A stretch of 64,000 bases of DNA. Source: Sialis fuliginosa (lineage: Eukaryota; Arthropoda; Insecta; Megaloptera; Sialidae). This document shows, one piece after another, positions 25,678 through 36,564 of the stretch. The DNA lies in NCBI GenBank assembly GCA_961205875.1, contig OY540821.1:17360001-17424000 (forward strand). Direction: 5' to 3'. The translations under genes and the position numbers were made by a program. Position 1 is the stretch's first letter. Each line of letters opens with the position of its first letter. The notes under the pieces are model-generated. The model saw only the letters and a list, made by a program, of their open reading frames with translations. It was not told the DNA's origin and searched no databases.

Positions 25678-25762
25678 GGGTGCTCAATTTAAGGTTACAA
25701 TTGCTATTTTTTTTTAATTTTCCGAAAAAATGGAATACACGAATACTTGTTTTATTTAAGAC
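25678..25762 (+). repeat. Remainder of the 155-bp array
   Basis: GGGTGCTCAATTTAAGGTTA to GGAATACACGAATAC continues the unit interrupted by MITE-B copy 2. A short MITE-A end-like fragment (CTTATAACGGCGATAAC) follows at about 25795. Confidence 0.75.
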
Positions 25763-25927
25763 TAGCGCTTTAATCACAAAAACAGCAAACTTTGTTCTTA
25801 TAACGGCGATAACCTAGCTTTATACATACCCTAATAAGTTACCGACGAAGAAAATTATATCAGAAAGAAAAATACGTTGTTAGTTTCCCTCAAACCGAAG
25901 CCATATTGAAAATAATAAACAACTTAC

Positions 25928-26057
25928 CGGTAACTAAATTTGCGTGGTGAAATTGGCAGACTGCATCGGCTTCGTACCAAGAAATGGGATCTCGGAAGTA
26001 GCGGTAGAACACCGGAAACCCCTCCTCCGGCAGGATCCAAGCGTTGCTTATATTCAC
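25928..26057 (-). CDS. Exon 2 of a secreted C-type lectin-like protein (partial gene)
   Basis: This 130-bp exon is flanked on the minus strand by the acceptor TGGTTACAG and the donor GTAAGTT. Its single open frame gives 43 residues, starting VNISNAWILPEEGFPVFYRY and ending WYEADAVCQFHHANLVT, with one base left over (phase 1). The pattern of aromatic strand, then W-x-E-A-x-x-x-C, then A-N-L-V matches the first strand and first helix of a C-type lectin-like domain; the Cys would be the first conserved disulfide cysteine. An N-glycosylation sequon (N-I-S) lies at the exon start. Exon 1 at 54201-54284 joins in phase 0. From memory it most resembles the insect family containing Drosophila schlaff/Clect27, an extracellular lectin linked to cuticle integrity; this was not checked. 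The rest of the domain, including any sugar-binding loop, is not in the window. GC content is clearly above the surroundings. Confidence 0.85.
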
Positions 26058-26218
26058 CTGTAACCACATAATAATATTTGAAGGATTTCAAACTCAATAT
26101 CTATTTCATGCCAATCAAAAGTTAGCAAATAAAACAACTTGAGGAAAATTTATATTTTTGATTAATCATTTTTTTTTTTTTTGGCTTATGTGATACGTTT
26201 TTTTGTTTGTTTTTATCA

Positions 26219-26720
26219 CATAAAAAAATAGTCACAATATCGAAGATACGAGAAGCTTTGTGATCGTTTTAAAACGAAACAAAAAAAATCGTTCTCCGAT
26301 TTCAAAATTTTAAATTGATCTTTCCGTTTCAGGTCAAGACAAACACTTTTCGTTCGTGTCTGTCTGTGACGTTTTTTTGGTTTGTTTTTATCACATACAA
26401 AAATAGTCATACTGATTCCTCACAATATCGAAGATACGAGAAGCTTTGTGATCGTTTTAAAACGAAACAAAAAAATCGTTCCCCGATTTCAAAATTTTTA
26501 ATAGATCTTTCCGTTTCAGGTCAAGACAAACACTTTTCGTTCGTGTCTGTCTATCTGTGTGTCTGTCCCCTGAATCCTTTTCACGCGCATAACTCATGAA
26601 CCACTGAACCGATATTAATGAAACTTGGTTGGATGACTGGGTCTAGCTTGAGGACGGTACCGTTTCAAAATCATACAAATCGTGTGTAAGGGGGAGGGGT
26701 GACATCCCAAAATATTTATT
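26219..26720 (-). mobile_element. Family E with duplicated end
   Basis: The end module AAGATACGAGAAGCTTTGTG to CTTTTCGTTCGTGTCTGTCT occurs twice, about 180 bp apart (from 26240 and 26420). The second copy continues into the inner part through CGGTACCGTTTCAAAATC and GGGGAGGGGTGACATCCC. Confidence 0.8.
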
Positions 26721-26774
26721 TTACGAATCAGAACAAACCATTTTTTATAAATAATATTTTACCGTATATAACTA

Positions 26775-27120
26775 TCATTTATTTCGATAATGTTTGCAGG
26801 TCGTAAATTCACGTAAACTGAATTCTAATTTTCCTTGTAACATAAAATCAGTCACTGTGGCTTAAATATAAAAGTTAGATAAATTGTATCACGGAATTTA
26901 TTTTAGATCTTTTGATTCTACACAATTCTCTACTACATTATTTTGTTCAATATTTAACGGTTAAGGCAGCGTATTACGAAAAGAGCAAACTTTTATCTGA
27001 CTTGATTTACTATTGTCGTCACTGCTTAGTTGATATGTTACCTAACGTTACAAAATATATCCTATAATTAAGTGACTCTAACAGACAGACAGACAGACGT
27101 TGAGATTTATAATAAAGGAA
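26775..27120 (+). repeat. Family W, copy 1
   Basis: GCAGGTCGTAAATTCACGTA, CACAATTCTCTACTACATT, CAATATTTAACGGTTAAG and a CAGA tract recur inverted at 56620-56945; a third partial is at 59985-60170. Confidence 0.75.
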
Positions 27121-27589
27121 GAGAATAAAATTTACATCCAGATAATACAATTTAAAATGAACAAAAGTCCTCGAGTACAGAATTTAAACAACAGACACTA
27201 TTTACTGGGTAAATTTGTGTGCGAACATCATGGCTAACAAATTTACACACAGAAACGCAATCTCTTCCACGGCAAGATCTTAATGTCCTTCAAATTCCTG
27301 GAATGTCTTGCGTGTGCCTATTAGGGAACATTTCTCTCGCATTTAATTCCACAACACAGCATCCGGATGTGTATGTGTAAGTGTGCGTACTACATGCGTG
27401 AATAGAAAAGGTAATGCAGGGGGGGCCCCAACCTTTTTTTAACCAAAAGCACATTCTAAAGACCGGTAGAGCGGCGGGCACTATTTATTCTTTTAAGAAG
27501 GTATTCGCATAAACTAAATAAATTGGCATTTTGACGTTTGCATAAATTTTGATTTAGATTGAAATTGTAAAAAAAATAAAAATAAAAAT
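27121..27589. other. Unique sequence, no gene recognised
   Basis: Slightly less AT-rich. A 63-codon minus-strand frame at 27290 has no motif. Contains GGGGGGGCCCC at about 27420. Confidence 0.35.
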
Positions 27590-27775
27590 ATACAAAGAAA
27601 TAACTAGGTGCGTCTTAAGAAAAATTTCGAACTGATATTTATTAGTAAAATTGTATAAAAATTAAATGGTTAACAAATTTATCGGTTTTTATTTAAATTG
27701 TTCAATAATTAACTACCTTTGGTGAATTTAGCACGAGGAAGCACTGTGCATTTACTTGACAGATGTTTTTTAACC
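27590..27775 (-). mobile_element. Family E left-end part
   Basis: Inverse copy of the left block shared with 33589 and 54838: CACGAGGAAGCACTGTGCAT and ATTCAATAATTAACTACC-like sequence through TAACTAGGTGCGTCTTAAG. Confidence 0.7.
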
Positions 27776-27819
27776 GTTATTTAATCCCCATTATGTGTGT
27801 GTAGAGGAGGTAATGTGTA

Positions 27820-28332
27820 AGGTAGTGGCACCAGTCTTGGCAAGGACCCCAGTAATGGCAAATTTTTAATTAAATGTACTGAATTTAGAAATATGTGTTG
27901 ATATTTGATTACTACCATTTCTGAATATTAATCTATATACATTTAACTGTCTTACAGCGTGATTTGATCACATGAGGCCAATAGGTGTCAAAATGGTGGA
28001 CATTTAAACTAATTATTAGTATAATTTATTTATTGATTATTATATTATCATAGCAACTACTTTACATTGTTTCAAATTTGACGATTCTTTCTTTTATATC
28101 TTTTGTGACGTAATACTTATCATTAGCAAGTGTCCATCACTGCGTGCTCATTACTGGTTTTACTTTATCCATTACTGGAGAAAAAACAAAAACAAAATGA
28201 AAGGCTATAATTTAAAAAACAAACTATATTTGCGGATTTTGGTAATTAAATTGATTAAATAAAGAGTTACTTGTTTTATTAGTAATATGAGTTCATGAGA
28301 ATATATAGCGGCCATAACTGGTGCCTTTACCT
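27820..28332 (+). mobile_element. MITE-A copy 6, full length (513 bp)
   Basis: Reference copy. Left end AGGTAGTGGCACCAGTCTTG and right end ATAACTGGTGCCTTTACCT, each against TA. The inverted part is about 15 bp (AGGTAGTGGCACCAG / CTGGTGCCTTTACCT). No coding capacity. TA target sites fit a Tc1/mariner-type non-autonomous element. Clear copies start at 9268, 11577, 17129, 20381, 22225, 32543, 36565, 39116, 41024, 41965, 48838, 50501, 51332, 60197 and 62244. Confidence 0.9.
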
Positions 28333-28334
28333 TA

Positions 28335-28480
28335 CAGAGCACTTAAATCATACAACCTTTTTTCCGCCAATTACAAATTTCGATTGAAAATAATTTCTCC
28401 CTTTCACCATAAAATACTATCTCAAATCTCCCCATCCCCTGAAAATAATTTAAATCAACTGTAATGAGTTACAAAATGAT
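28335..28480 (+). repeat. 145-bp segment shared with 33018-33165
   Basis: AAATCATACAACCTTTTTT through CTCAAATCTCCCCATCCC to CAACTGTAATGAGTTACAAAA is nearly identical to the segment after MITE-A copy 7. Either a duplication or a further repeat family. Confidence 0.8.
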
Positions 28481-29039
28481 AAGTATAAATAACATTCCGC
28501 CCTTTATCACAACCTTCCTAAGTCCCCCACTGTAAAAATAACAAAAAAAATATCGACAAACTTAACAACACTGCATATATACCGTACCGACTGCAATATT
28601 GCCATGACATTAGCGACACTGTGTATGCAGTCCTGCCAACAGGAGAACACCGCCTCCACCCAAACGGCCCACCCATTGCGGTCCTTGCGGTTTACGCAAA
28701 TGTGTAGCACGCACATCGACGTTAGTTTTAAAATTTAAACAGTTCTTAGCAGAGTATTTTGTGGTTACTTACAAATGCGCCGATTGTACCCTGTTCGGCT
28801 TTTCGGTCGAATACAGAACAAGAGGGCGTATATTAATGTTCTGTCAGATATTGTGTTATTAATAAACACAATAGGTTTATTAATAACAGTGGATTTTAAC
28901 CGGAAAGTAACTTACATAACAAATATTATTAAATAAAAAATATTCAACTTATTTGTTAATTTATCAGTTTTAATTTAAGTTTATAATAGGGGAAAGGGGT
29001 CGTGACGGTCTTAGGGCACTTGATATTCTTAAAGTTAAA
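28481..29039. other. Unassigned; GC-richer patch at 28570-28860
   Basis: A 69-codon minus-strand frame (28507-28716) and a splice-flanked 68-bp open segment (28773-28840) lie here. Neither matches a known domain and 68 bp would shift the lectin frame. Coding function is not supported. Confidence 0.3.
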
Positions 29040-29290
29040 CCGTAATTAAACCAGACCAAACCATCCAACCAAGTTTCATTAATGGTTCATGAGTTATGCA
29101 TGTGACAAGGATTTAGGGTACAGACACACAGACGGACGGACAGACAGACAGACACGGAACGAACAGTGTTTGTCTTGACCTGAATCGGAAAAATCAATTT
29201 AAAATTTTGAATTCCGAGAACGATTTTTTTGTCTCATTTTAAAACTATCACAAAGCTTCTCGTATCTTCGATATTGCGAAGAAATAAAAC
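29040..29290 (+). mobile_element. Family E, terminal part
   Basis: CAACCAAGTTTCATTAATGG, GAACGAACAGTGTTTGTC and the end CACAAAGCTTCTCGTATCTT. Confidence 0.75.
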
Positions 29291-29329
29291 TAATGTGATA
29301 GAGTATCGTGTGATTCGACCCTACCAGAT

Positions 29330-29765
29330 TTAAAATACGTCTTCAGCAGAAACAAAACACGTAAATTATGAAGTAATTTTCACAACAATGTGATAGTAGA
29401 CCGTGTGATACGACCCCAAACGAGTTTTGAACAGAAACAAAATACGACACACAAAAGTATAAATTAATTTTCACAACAACGCGATAGTAGATCGTGTGAT
29501 ACGATCCCAAATGAGTTTTGAGCAGAAACAAAACCCGACACACAAAAGTATAAAGTAATTTTCACAACAATACGATAGTAGATCGTGTAATATGACCCCG
29601 ACGGAAGTCATTTTCACAATAATGCGGTAGTAGATCGTGTGATACGACCCCAACGGTTTCAAAACGAGTTTTGAGCAGAAACAAAACACGACAGACAAAA
29701 ATAGAAAGTAATTTTCACAACAATGCGATAGTAGACCGTGTGATACGACACCGTCGGTTGTAACA
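29330..29765 (+). repeat. Minisatellite, about 91-bp unit
   Basis: TAGTAGACCGTGTGATACGA-type segments recur at 29392, 29483, 29574, 29626 and 29727, alternating with TTGAGCAGAAACAAAAC and AATTTTCACAACAA. Two minus-strand frames (29343, 29471) are repeat by-products. Confidence 0.9.
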
Positions 29766-30236
29766 CATAAGATTTATGCAAGAAGCAATACGACCGCGAA
29801 GGGTAATAATTTTTCCTTGGAAATTCCTACGTGCGATAGCTTCATATTAAAACAAAACTTTCCTGTGAGCCAGGTATGCCCGGAACTTCTGCAATTTCAT
29901 GGGGGAGAGACTGTAAGATATTTATAACCTATGAAATATCGGCAAAATCTGGTGTGGTCAACACATTACTATCATACGTGATCGAACTGTTAATTTATTG
30001 TGTGGTAAAACAAAATTCTCTTACACTCTGGTGTAACCAGGATATTTTAAAGGGGGGGGGGGGATATTGACATATATACGGGTACCCCTTCTCTACACTA
30101 GTTTGCAAACCGGACAATTTTTATAGTAACGTGGCTCATTTTGCTATAGTTAAAAATATTTATCTTAAAAAATTTTATTTTGTTAAAATCATTGAAATAT
30201 TTTTATGTTACTGTTACAAAAAACGTTTCTTTTAGA
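29766..30236. other. Unassigned sequence
   Basis: A poly-G run at about 30053. A 64-codon frame at 29876 has no motif. Confidence 0.35.
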
Positions 30237-31260
30237 GTAAAAAATATTGTACATTTTTGCTAATAGATACCTCTGAAAACATTGTTCACGAATGTTAACA
30301 AGATGCAATTAAGGGTTAAGAGCATCACGCACTTAAAGACCTTCGCGTGCTCCTTCCCTTTTTAAAAACAAGTTAAAACTAAAAAAACAAATTAAAACTC
30401 ATACGCTAACAAAGAAGTAAATTGAATAGTTAATATCTCAGCTTGGTGCGATCGAGGAGACTCCAGTTTTTTTTTAAAATGTAGCTTACACTATTATCTT
30501 TAAGAGCATCACGCACTTAAAGACCTTCGCGTGCTCCTTCCCTTTTTAAAAACAAGTTAAAACTAAAAAAACAAATTAAAACTCATACGCTAACAAAGAA
30601 GTAAATTGAATAGTTAATATCTCAGCTTGGCGCGATCGAAGAGACTCCAGTTTTTTTTTAAATGTAGCTTACACTATTATCTTTAAGAGCATCACGCACT
30701 TAAAGACCTTCGCGTGCTCCTTCCCTTTTTAAAAACAAGTTAAAACTAAAAAAACAAATTAAAACTCATACGCTAACAAAGAAGTAAATTGAATAGTTAA
30801 TATCTCAGCTTGGCGCGATCGAAGAGACTCCAGTTTTTTTTTTAAATGTAGCTTACACTATTATCTTTAAGAGCATCACGCACTTAAAGACCTTCGCGTG
30901 CTCCTTCCCTTTTTAAAAACAAGTTAAAACTAAAAAAACAAATTAAAACTCATACGCTAACAAAGAAGTAAATTGAATAGTTAATATCTCAGCTTGGCGC
31001 GATCGAAGAGACTCCAGTTTTTTTTTTAAATGTAGCTTACACTATTATCTTTAAGAGCATCACGCACTTAAAGACCTTCGCGTGCTCCTTCCCTTTTTAA
31101 AAACAAGTTAAAACTAAAAAAACAAATTAAAACTCATACGCTAACAAAGAAGTAAATTGAATAGTTAATATCTCAACTTGGCGCGATCGAGGAGACTCCA
31201 GTTTTTTTTTTAAATGTAGCTTACACTATTATCTTTAACCCTTAATTGCATGATTTTTTT
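30237..31260 (+). repeat. 184-bp tandem array (five units) in a larger element
   Basis: CAGTTTTTTT recurs at 30464, 30648, 30831, 31015 and 31199. Each unit has AGAGCATCACGCACTTAAAG, ACCTTCGCGTGCTCCTTCCC and the core CTCAGCTTGGCGCGATCG. The array is bracketed by TGCAATTAAGGGTTAA (30304) and its inverse (about 31235-31250). A 90-bp lead-in from GTAAAAAATATTGTACATTT is identical to 63489 onward. Confidence 0.9.
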
Positions 31261-31394
31261 AATTTTAACGAAATATTAATTTTTTGAAGCAGAAGTAGGC
31301 TAGATTTAAGGGAAAAATAGTAAAAAAAATCTTTTTTTGAAAATAAAAGTTTATTTCATTTTTTTGACTTTGTAAACAAATGTTAACGTCATGC

Positions 31395-31640
31395 AATTTT
31401 ATTATAATTCAAATGGTTCATAACAGAGGAGAAATATCTGCCATGAGCGTCATGGGACTTTCTTATACGTAGTACAGAGATTAAACAGTGTGCTTGTTTG
31501 CCATAGGTACCATGGGACTTTCTTATACGTAATACTGATAGTGAACAGTGTAGGTGAATCTAAATAATTACATAATAAATTTCTTTCTGGCTAAATTATA
31601 AATGTTGGAAAAAAATGTATAGGGAATAAATTATAGATAA
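31395..31640 (+). mobile_element. Family F, copy 2
   Basis: CAAATGGTTCATAACAGAGG, two GGGACTTTCTTATACGTA modules, and GGAAAAAAATGTATAGGGAA at the end. The upstream half of the family is absent. A hAT end GGCCGGCTCTG lies at 31692. Confidence 0.75.
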
Positions 31641-32542
31641 TAACATACTCGACATTTTTTATCTAAAACATTTTTTCTTATTTCAAAAAAAGGCCGGCTC
31701 TGGAATATAATATGAATATAAAAATATCAACCCCCATTTTTACTCGTGTATTTACCGGCTTATAATATTAATAGACTAAATATGTATTTTGTTGGGAATT
31801 TTAATTAATAAAATATAAATTTAAATATTTTGGTCAGTTTTTAGCGGATTATTTAGTTAGTTTCGAATATTGCACCATAAATCTAATTAAAAAAAAAATA
31901 CTTATTATATTTTTCTGTTTTGGTACATATTACGGTATTAAAATTTGGTATTACATAAACAAAATTAACAAAATTAATTAAAATTAATCCATACTATAAT
32001 ACTAACAAAAAACATATTACAATTAATAAATGTATTTCAAAATACATATAATATTGTTATAGATACAGAATGATTTAAAACTGGCGTATCAAACATTAAC
32101 AACAAATTAAAAAAACATATGAATATATAATGAAAAGAAGAAACAGAGAGAAAAAGTATATGTATTAATTTTTAAAAGTCAATATAGGTAATAAATTCGT
32201 TTTAGTTCTGCACAATTTCAGAAAAAAATAATAATAAAGGTACTATTTAGAAAATCGATCGACATTCATAAAACATTTTTTTATAACATTTCAATTTCAT
32301 TTAACGTTATAGCACATAACATTCCTCAAATAACCGCCTCCCCAAAACACATTTTACATTTCTCATGTCTTTCTGTCCGGCGAATATTTCACGAAATATA
32401 TTTTCACATCGGAACACCTGCGCGGGCAATTTCTGAACAGGAAATTATCAGAGACGGCTGTCGGAATTGTCCAGGACGATTTACTCTAATATGACGTCAC
32501 ATCCCCACATGTGCAGGGACGTATTGAGAGAATTTGTATGAT
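31641..32542. other. AT-rich then unique GC-richer sequence
   Basis: 32330-32530 is single-copy in the window and less AT-rich, with TGACGTCA (a CRE-type palindrome) at about 32492. No frame. A possible intronic regulatory element, by composition only. Confidence 0.3.
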
Positions 32543-33002
32543 GGCAAGGACCCCAGTAATGGCAAATTTTTAATTAAATGTACTGAATTAGAATTATGTG
32601 TTGATATTTGATTACTACCATTTCTGAATATTAATCTATATACATTTAACTGTCTTACAGCGTGATTTGATCACATGAGGCCAATAGGTGTCAAAATGGT
32701 GGACATTTAAACTAATTATTAATTATTATATTATCATAGTAACTGCTTTACATTGTTTCAAATTTGACGATTCTTTTGTGTCGTAGAACTTAACATTAGC
32801 AAGTGTCCATCACTGCGTGCTCATTACTGGTTTTACTATATCCATTACTGGAGTAAAACCAACAAAATAAAAGGCTATAATTTAAAAAACAAACTATATT
32901 TGCTGACTTTGGTAATTAAATTGATTAAATAAAGAGTTACTTGTTTTATTAGTAACATGAGTTCATGAGAATATATAGCGGCCATAACTGGTGCCTTTAC
33001 CT
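32543..33002 (+). mobile_element. MITE-A copy 7
   Basis: Left end truncated just before GGCAAGGACCCCAGTAATGG; right end CTGGTGCCTTTACCT before TA. Followed by the shared 145-bp segment. Confidence 0.9.
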
Positions 33003-33017
33003 TACCGTTTTATTATT

Positions 33018-33165
33018 CCGCGAGAGCACCTAAATCATACAACCTTTTTTTCGCCAATTACAAATTTCGATTGAAAATAATTTCTCCCTTTCACCATAAA
33101 ATACTATCTCAAATCTCCCCATCCCGTGAAAATAATTTAAAGCAACTGTAATGAGTTACAAAACG
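33018..33165 (+). repeat. 145-bp segment shared with 28335-28480
   Basis: Second copy; 13 extra bases separate it from MITE-A copy 7. Confidence 0.8.
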
Positions 33166-33588
33166 ATCAAAATTTAGAAATATCAACAAACCCCACTGTT
33201 AATAACTGCTTTTCATCGAGAAACAAAAAAGTAAATTAAAAACGGAAATTATTTTTGACTCAAACTAAAACACATATAATCGTATCGATTTCCCATTTCC
33301 TCTCCCCTTCGCCGTAAACGTTGCAGCCCCATTTCCGGCCCCTAGTTCGACCCTCGTGTACCGGCAACGTTTATTTGTGTCCAGACAATCAGGTAAATTT
33401 ACCCAGGAATAATTTTAGATGGAATATATTAGAACTTAGCACTTTGTACGACTATATTTGATATCAGTGAAAAAGTAGTGTTAAAATCTATGTAGGGATG
33501 TTCGTAAAAGGTTTACGTATTAATTATTTTCGTAATAAATACATTCAAGTGTAAAATTATCATGTTACACGAAAAAAAAACATCTGCC
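33166..33588. other. Unassigned; GC-richer patch at 33290-33400
   Basis: Contains CGTAAACGTTGC and GGCAACGTTTAT as an imperfect inverted pair. No supported exon. Confidence 0.3.
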
Positions 33589-34050
33589 AAGTAAATACAC
33601 AGTGCTTCCTCGTACTAAATTCACCAAAGAGTAGTTAATTATTCAACAATTTAAATAACAAGTGCCTGGCATTGGTTAACCATTTAATTTTTATACAATT
33701 TTACTAAAAATATTAGTTCGTAATTTTTCTTAAAACGCACCTGATTATTTTTTCGTATATTTTTAATTTTCCGACAAATTCAATCTAAATTTAAATTTAT
33801 CAACTTAAAAAAACAAATGACGATTTTTTAAATCAAATTGAGATAAATCTTTGTAAGGGAATATTTTACAACAAACATTGTAGACCTTATTATAGGAAAT
33901 TGAATGCTCTACAAAAAAGATTCTATAAAATTTTCACGTAACATGAGTCGTTCTTGAAATATCTTGAAAAAACAAATATTTTGGGATGTCACCCCTCCCC
34001 TTACACACGATTTTGATATTTTGAAATGGAACCAACCTCAAGCCGATGCC
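33589..34050 (+). mobile_element. Family E, left and central part
   Basis: CATCTGCCAAGTAAATACAC, AGTGCTTCCTCGTACTAAAT, TTGAGATAAATCTTTGTAAG and CACACGATTTTGATATTTTG. The terminal part is replaced by family G. Confidence 0.8.
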
Positions 34051-34059
34051 AAAATCAAT

Positions 34060-34295
34060 CCCTGGTCGAAATAATCACTGATTGAAATCGATAACACGTA
34101 TTAATACTAAATTTCATTACTGTATCACAATAGATTCTCCAGATATTAAATAAAAACTAATTTTAGGCAAAATCTTTGGGAATCTGTAGCTCCGTTCACG
34201 AAGAATTTTCAGACATGTTTATATGAACTTTTTTGTTTGAAATATTTTTCTCGATCAACTGTTCAAGTTTGTTCCACCTGATATGATTCACCCTG
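34060..34295 (+). mobile_element. Family G, right-arm fragment
   Basis: CGATAACACGTATTAATACT through GATATTAAATAAAAACTAAT to CACCCTG before TA, matching 8345-8542. Confidence 0.75.
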
Positions 34296-34551
34296 TATGT
34301 ACATATATGTATGGTATATTCAGTTTATAAAATACCCTAGAGGTTAAATCCCACTGCAGAAATGATTCATAAATATATATAACATATTTATTGATGTATT
34401 TCATTAATAATTAAATATATGTCATAAGCAATAAGGTTGGATGTCAGTTATATAAATAACCTACTCTATATTTTATATATATATTCATTAGGTATTAACA
34501 TTATATATAAAAGCTGATCAGCAAGTCGATCGTGACGAATTTTTAATATAG

Positions 34552-36562
34552 GAGTCATTCCATGTCAAATCAACACAGTGTATAAACCTCACCATCTCAG
34601 ATTTTCATGAAATTTGGCACAATTGTACTATTCATTTGGACTTGGAAAAATATTAAATTTTATTGAGATATGTCTACTGGTTTTGAAATTACAGCTATGT
34701 AAAGTTTTAAAAAATTGGTCAAAAAACCGTGATGGAAAATTTTTGAAATGCTCTGGAAGCTGATCTAATTGACTTAGAGAATTGGGTGGGATGTCATTTT
34801 ACAGCATATTTCACACCGATTCCAATGATATAAAACACAATATGGGTTAAGAAAAAAAATGTTTTCAAAATCAAAGTCAAAATTTTGATTTTTAATTTCA
34901 CAATAAGTACGGTTTCAAAAATTTTCAAATTAATACCATACATAGTCATTATAGTTGTGAATCACCTGGTATAATATAAATGTGGGATGACAATGGGTTC
35001 TATGTTAAAATAATTTAAGACTGAAGCTCGAATTTAAAAATCGCTCTGTATTTAGACTGTGAAAAATTCAACAATGCTAAAATTTATACTTGCATGAACA
35101 TGAACACTAATATGAAGTAACAATACATTACTAAATTCAAAATGGGCTATTTTTTGCCACAGAAGCATGGCCCTCGCATTATCATGGGCCCTCCAACTGG
35201 AATTGTTACGAAAAATTTTTTTTACGGTTTCAAAACTTTTCAAATTAATACCAAGAATAGTCATTATAGTTGTGAATCACCTGGCAAAATATAAATGTGG
35301 GATGATAATGGGTTCAATGTTAAAATAATTTAAGACTGAAGCTCGAATTTAAAAATCACTGTATACAGGAAATATTTATGCTATTAAAAAAATGTTAGGC
35401 CTAAATTGGTAAATTTTACACATGGCATAGTAGCTAGTTCAATATAATAAAAAGCTGTATTCTTATATTTTAAGTGCCAGTAATCCAAGTTTCAAAATTC
35501 CAATTTGTTAATGTCAAACTATTCACGCATACAATGACATGTAAGCTGCATGTGGTAACCTTATTGGATCGACTTTAGTTTGAATTAAAAATAAATAAAT
35601 AAAACTATTAGCTTTTTTCATTTTTGAAGTAAGTAAGCTTGTTGCAAATAAATCAACAATACTACAAAAAATCTTCAGTTATAGTTAAAAATATATACAA
35701 AAGTAAATCCTGTGAACACGACTGGGAAAATTCATGTTTTTCTTAAAAATGAATTATGAATTTATGAATTAAAATTTTGAATTGAAAGGCCTAAAAAATA
35801 AACTTTGTTATTATTTATTATTTTCTATTTAAAGATCTTAAAAAAGGTCGTTCAAAGCAACCTGCCTGGTCGAAAAAATATTTCTTAAGTGGCTCGCATC
35901 AATTCCAGTTGGGGGGCCGGTGGTAATGCGAGGGCCATGCTTCTGTGGCAAAAAATAGCCCATTTTGAATTTAGTAATGTATTGTTACTTCATATTAGTG
36001 TTCATGTTCATGCAAGTATAAATTTTAGCATTGTTGAATTTTTCACAGTCTAAATACAGAGCGATTTTTAAATTCGAGCTTCAGTCTTAAATTATTTTAA
36101 CATAGAACCCATTGTCATCCCACATTTATATTATACCAGGTGATTCACAACTATAATGACTATGTATGGTATTAATTTGAAAATTTTTGAAACCGTACTT
36201 ATTGTGAAATTAAAAATCAAAATTTTGACTTTGATTTTGAAAACATTTTTTTTCTTAACCCATATTGTGTTGTATATCATTGGAATCGGTGTGAAATATG
36301 CTGTAAAATGACATCCCGCCCAATTCTCTAAGTCAATTAGATCAGCTTCCAGAGCATTTCAAAAATTTTCCATCACGGTTTTTTGACCAATTTTTTTAAA
36401 CTTTACATAGCTGTAATTTCAAAACCAGTAGACATATCTCAATAAAATTTAATATTTTTCCAAGTCCAAATGAATAGTACAATTGTGCCAAATTTCATGA
36501 AAATCTGAGATGGTGAGGTAAATTTTTCATTAAAATTGTGTTGATTTGACATGGAATGACTC
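34552..36562. mobile_element. Family H foldback element, 2,011 bp
   Basis: Ends GAGTCATTCCATGTCAAATC and its inverse, flanked by the direct repeat ATAG (34548-34551 and 36563-36566). The arms are about 650 bp each and highly similar, e.g. GCCACAGAAGCATGGCCCTC and its inverse, around a unique centre of roughly 700 bp (about 35200-35890). A partial second copy of GTGAATCACCTGG sequence lies in the left half. No transposase seen. A 4-bp duplication is compatible with Sola- or Chapaev-type elements; class is not settled. Confidence 0.85.
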
Positions 36563-36564
36563 AT

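Larger units (their letters stand above)
1..25927 (-). other. Inferred part of intron 2 of the lectin-like gene
   Basis: Exon 2 ends at a strong donor in phase 1, so at least one more exon is needed for the rest of the lectin domain. I looked on the minus strand for the expected W-I-G, acidic-Pro-Asn and terminal Cys motifs and found none. The stretch is therefore read as intron, with the next exon outside the window. Confidence 0.5.

Noticed and set aside
28507-28716. 69-codon minus-strand frame in a GC-richer patch
   Set aside because: No domain, no clear acceptor at its start; kept as unassigned.
28773-28840. 68-bp open segment with good acceptor (CTGACAG) and donor (GTAAGT) on the minus strand
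   Set aside because: Its length would break the phase-0 junction of the lectin gene and the peptide matches nothing known to me.
29343-29698. Two minus-strand frames rich in CFCSKL
   Set aside because: They derive from the 91-bp minisatellite.
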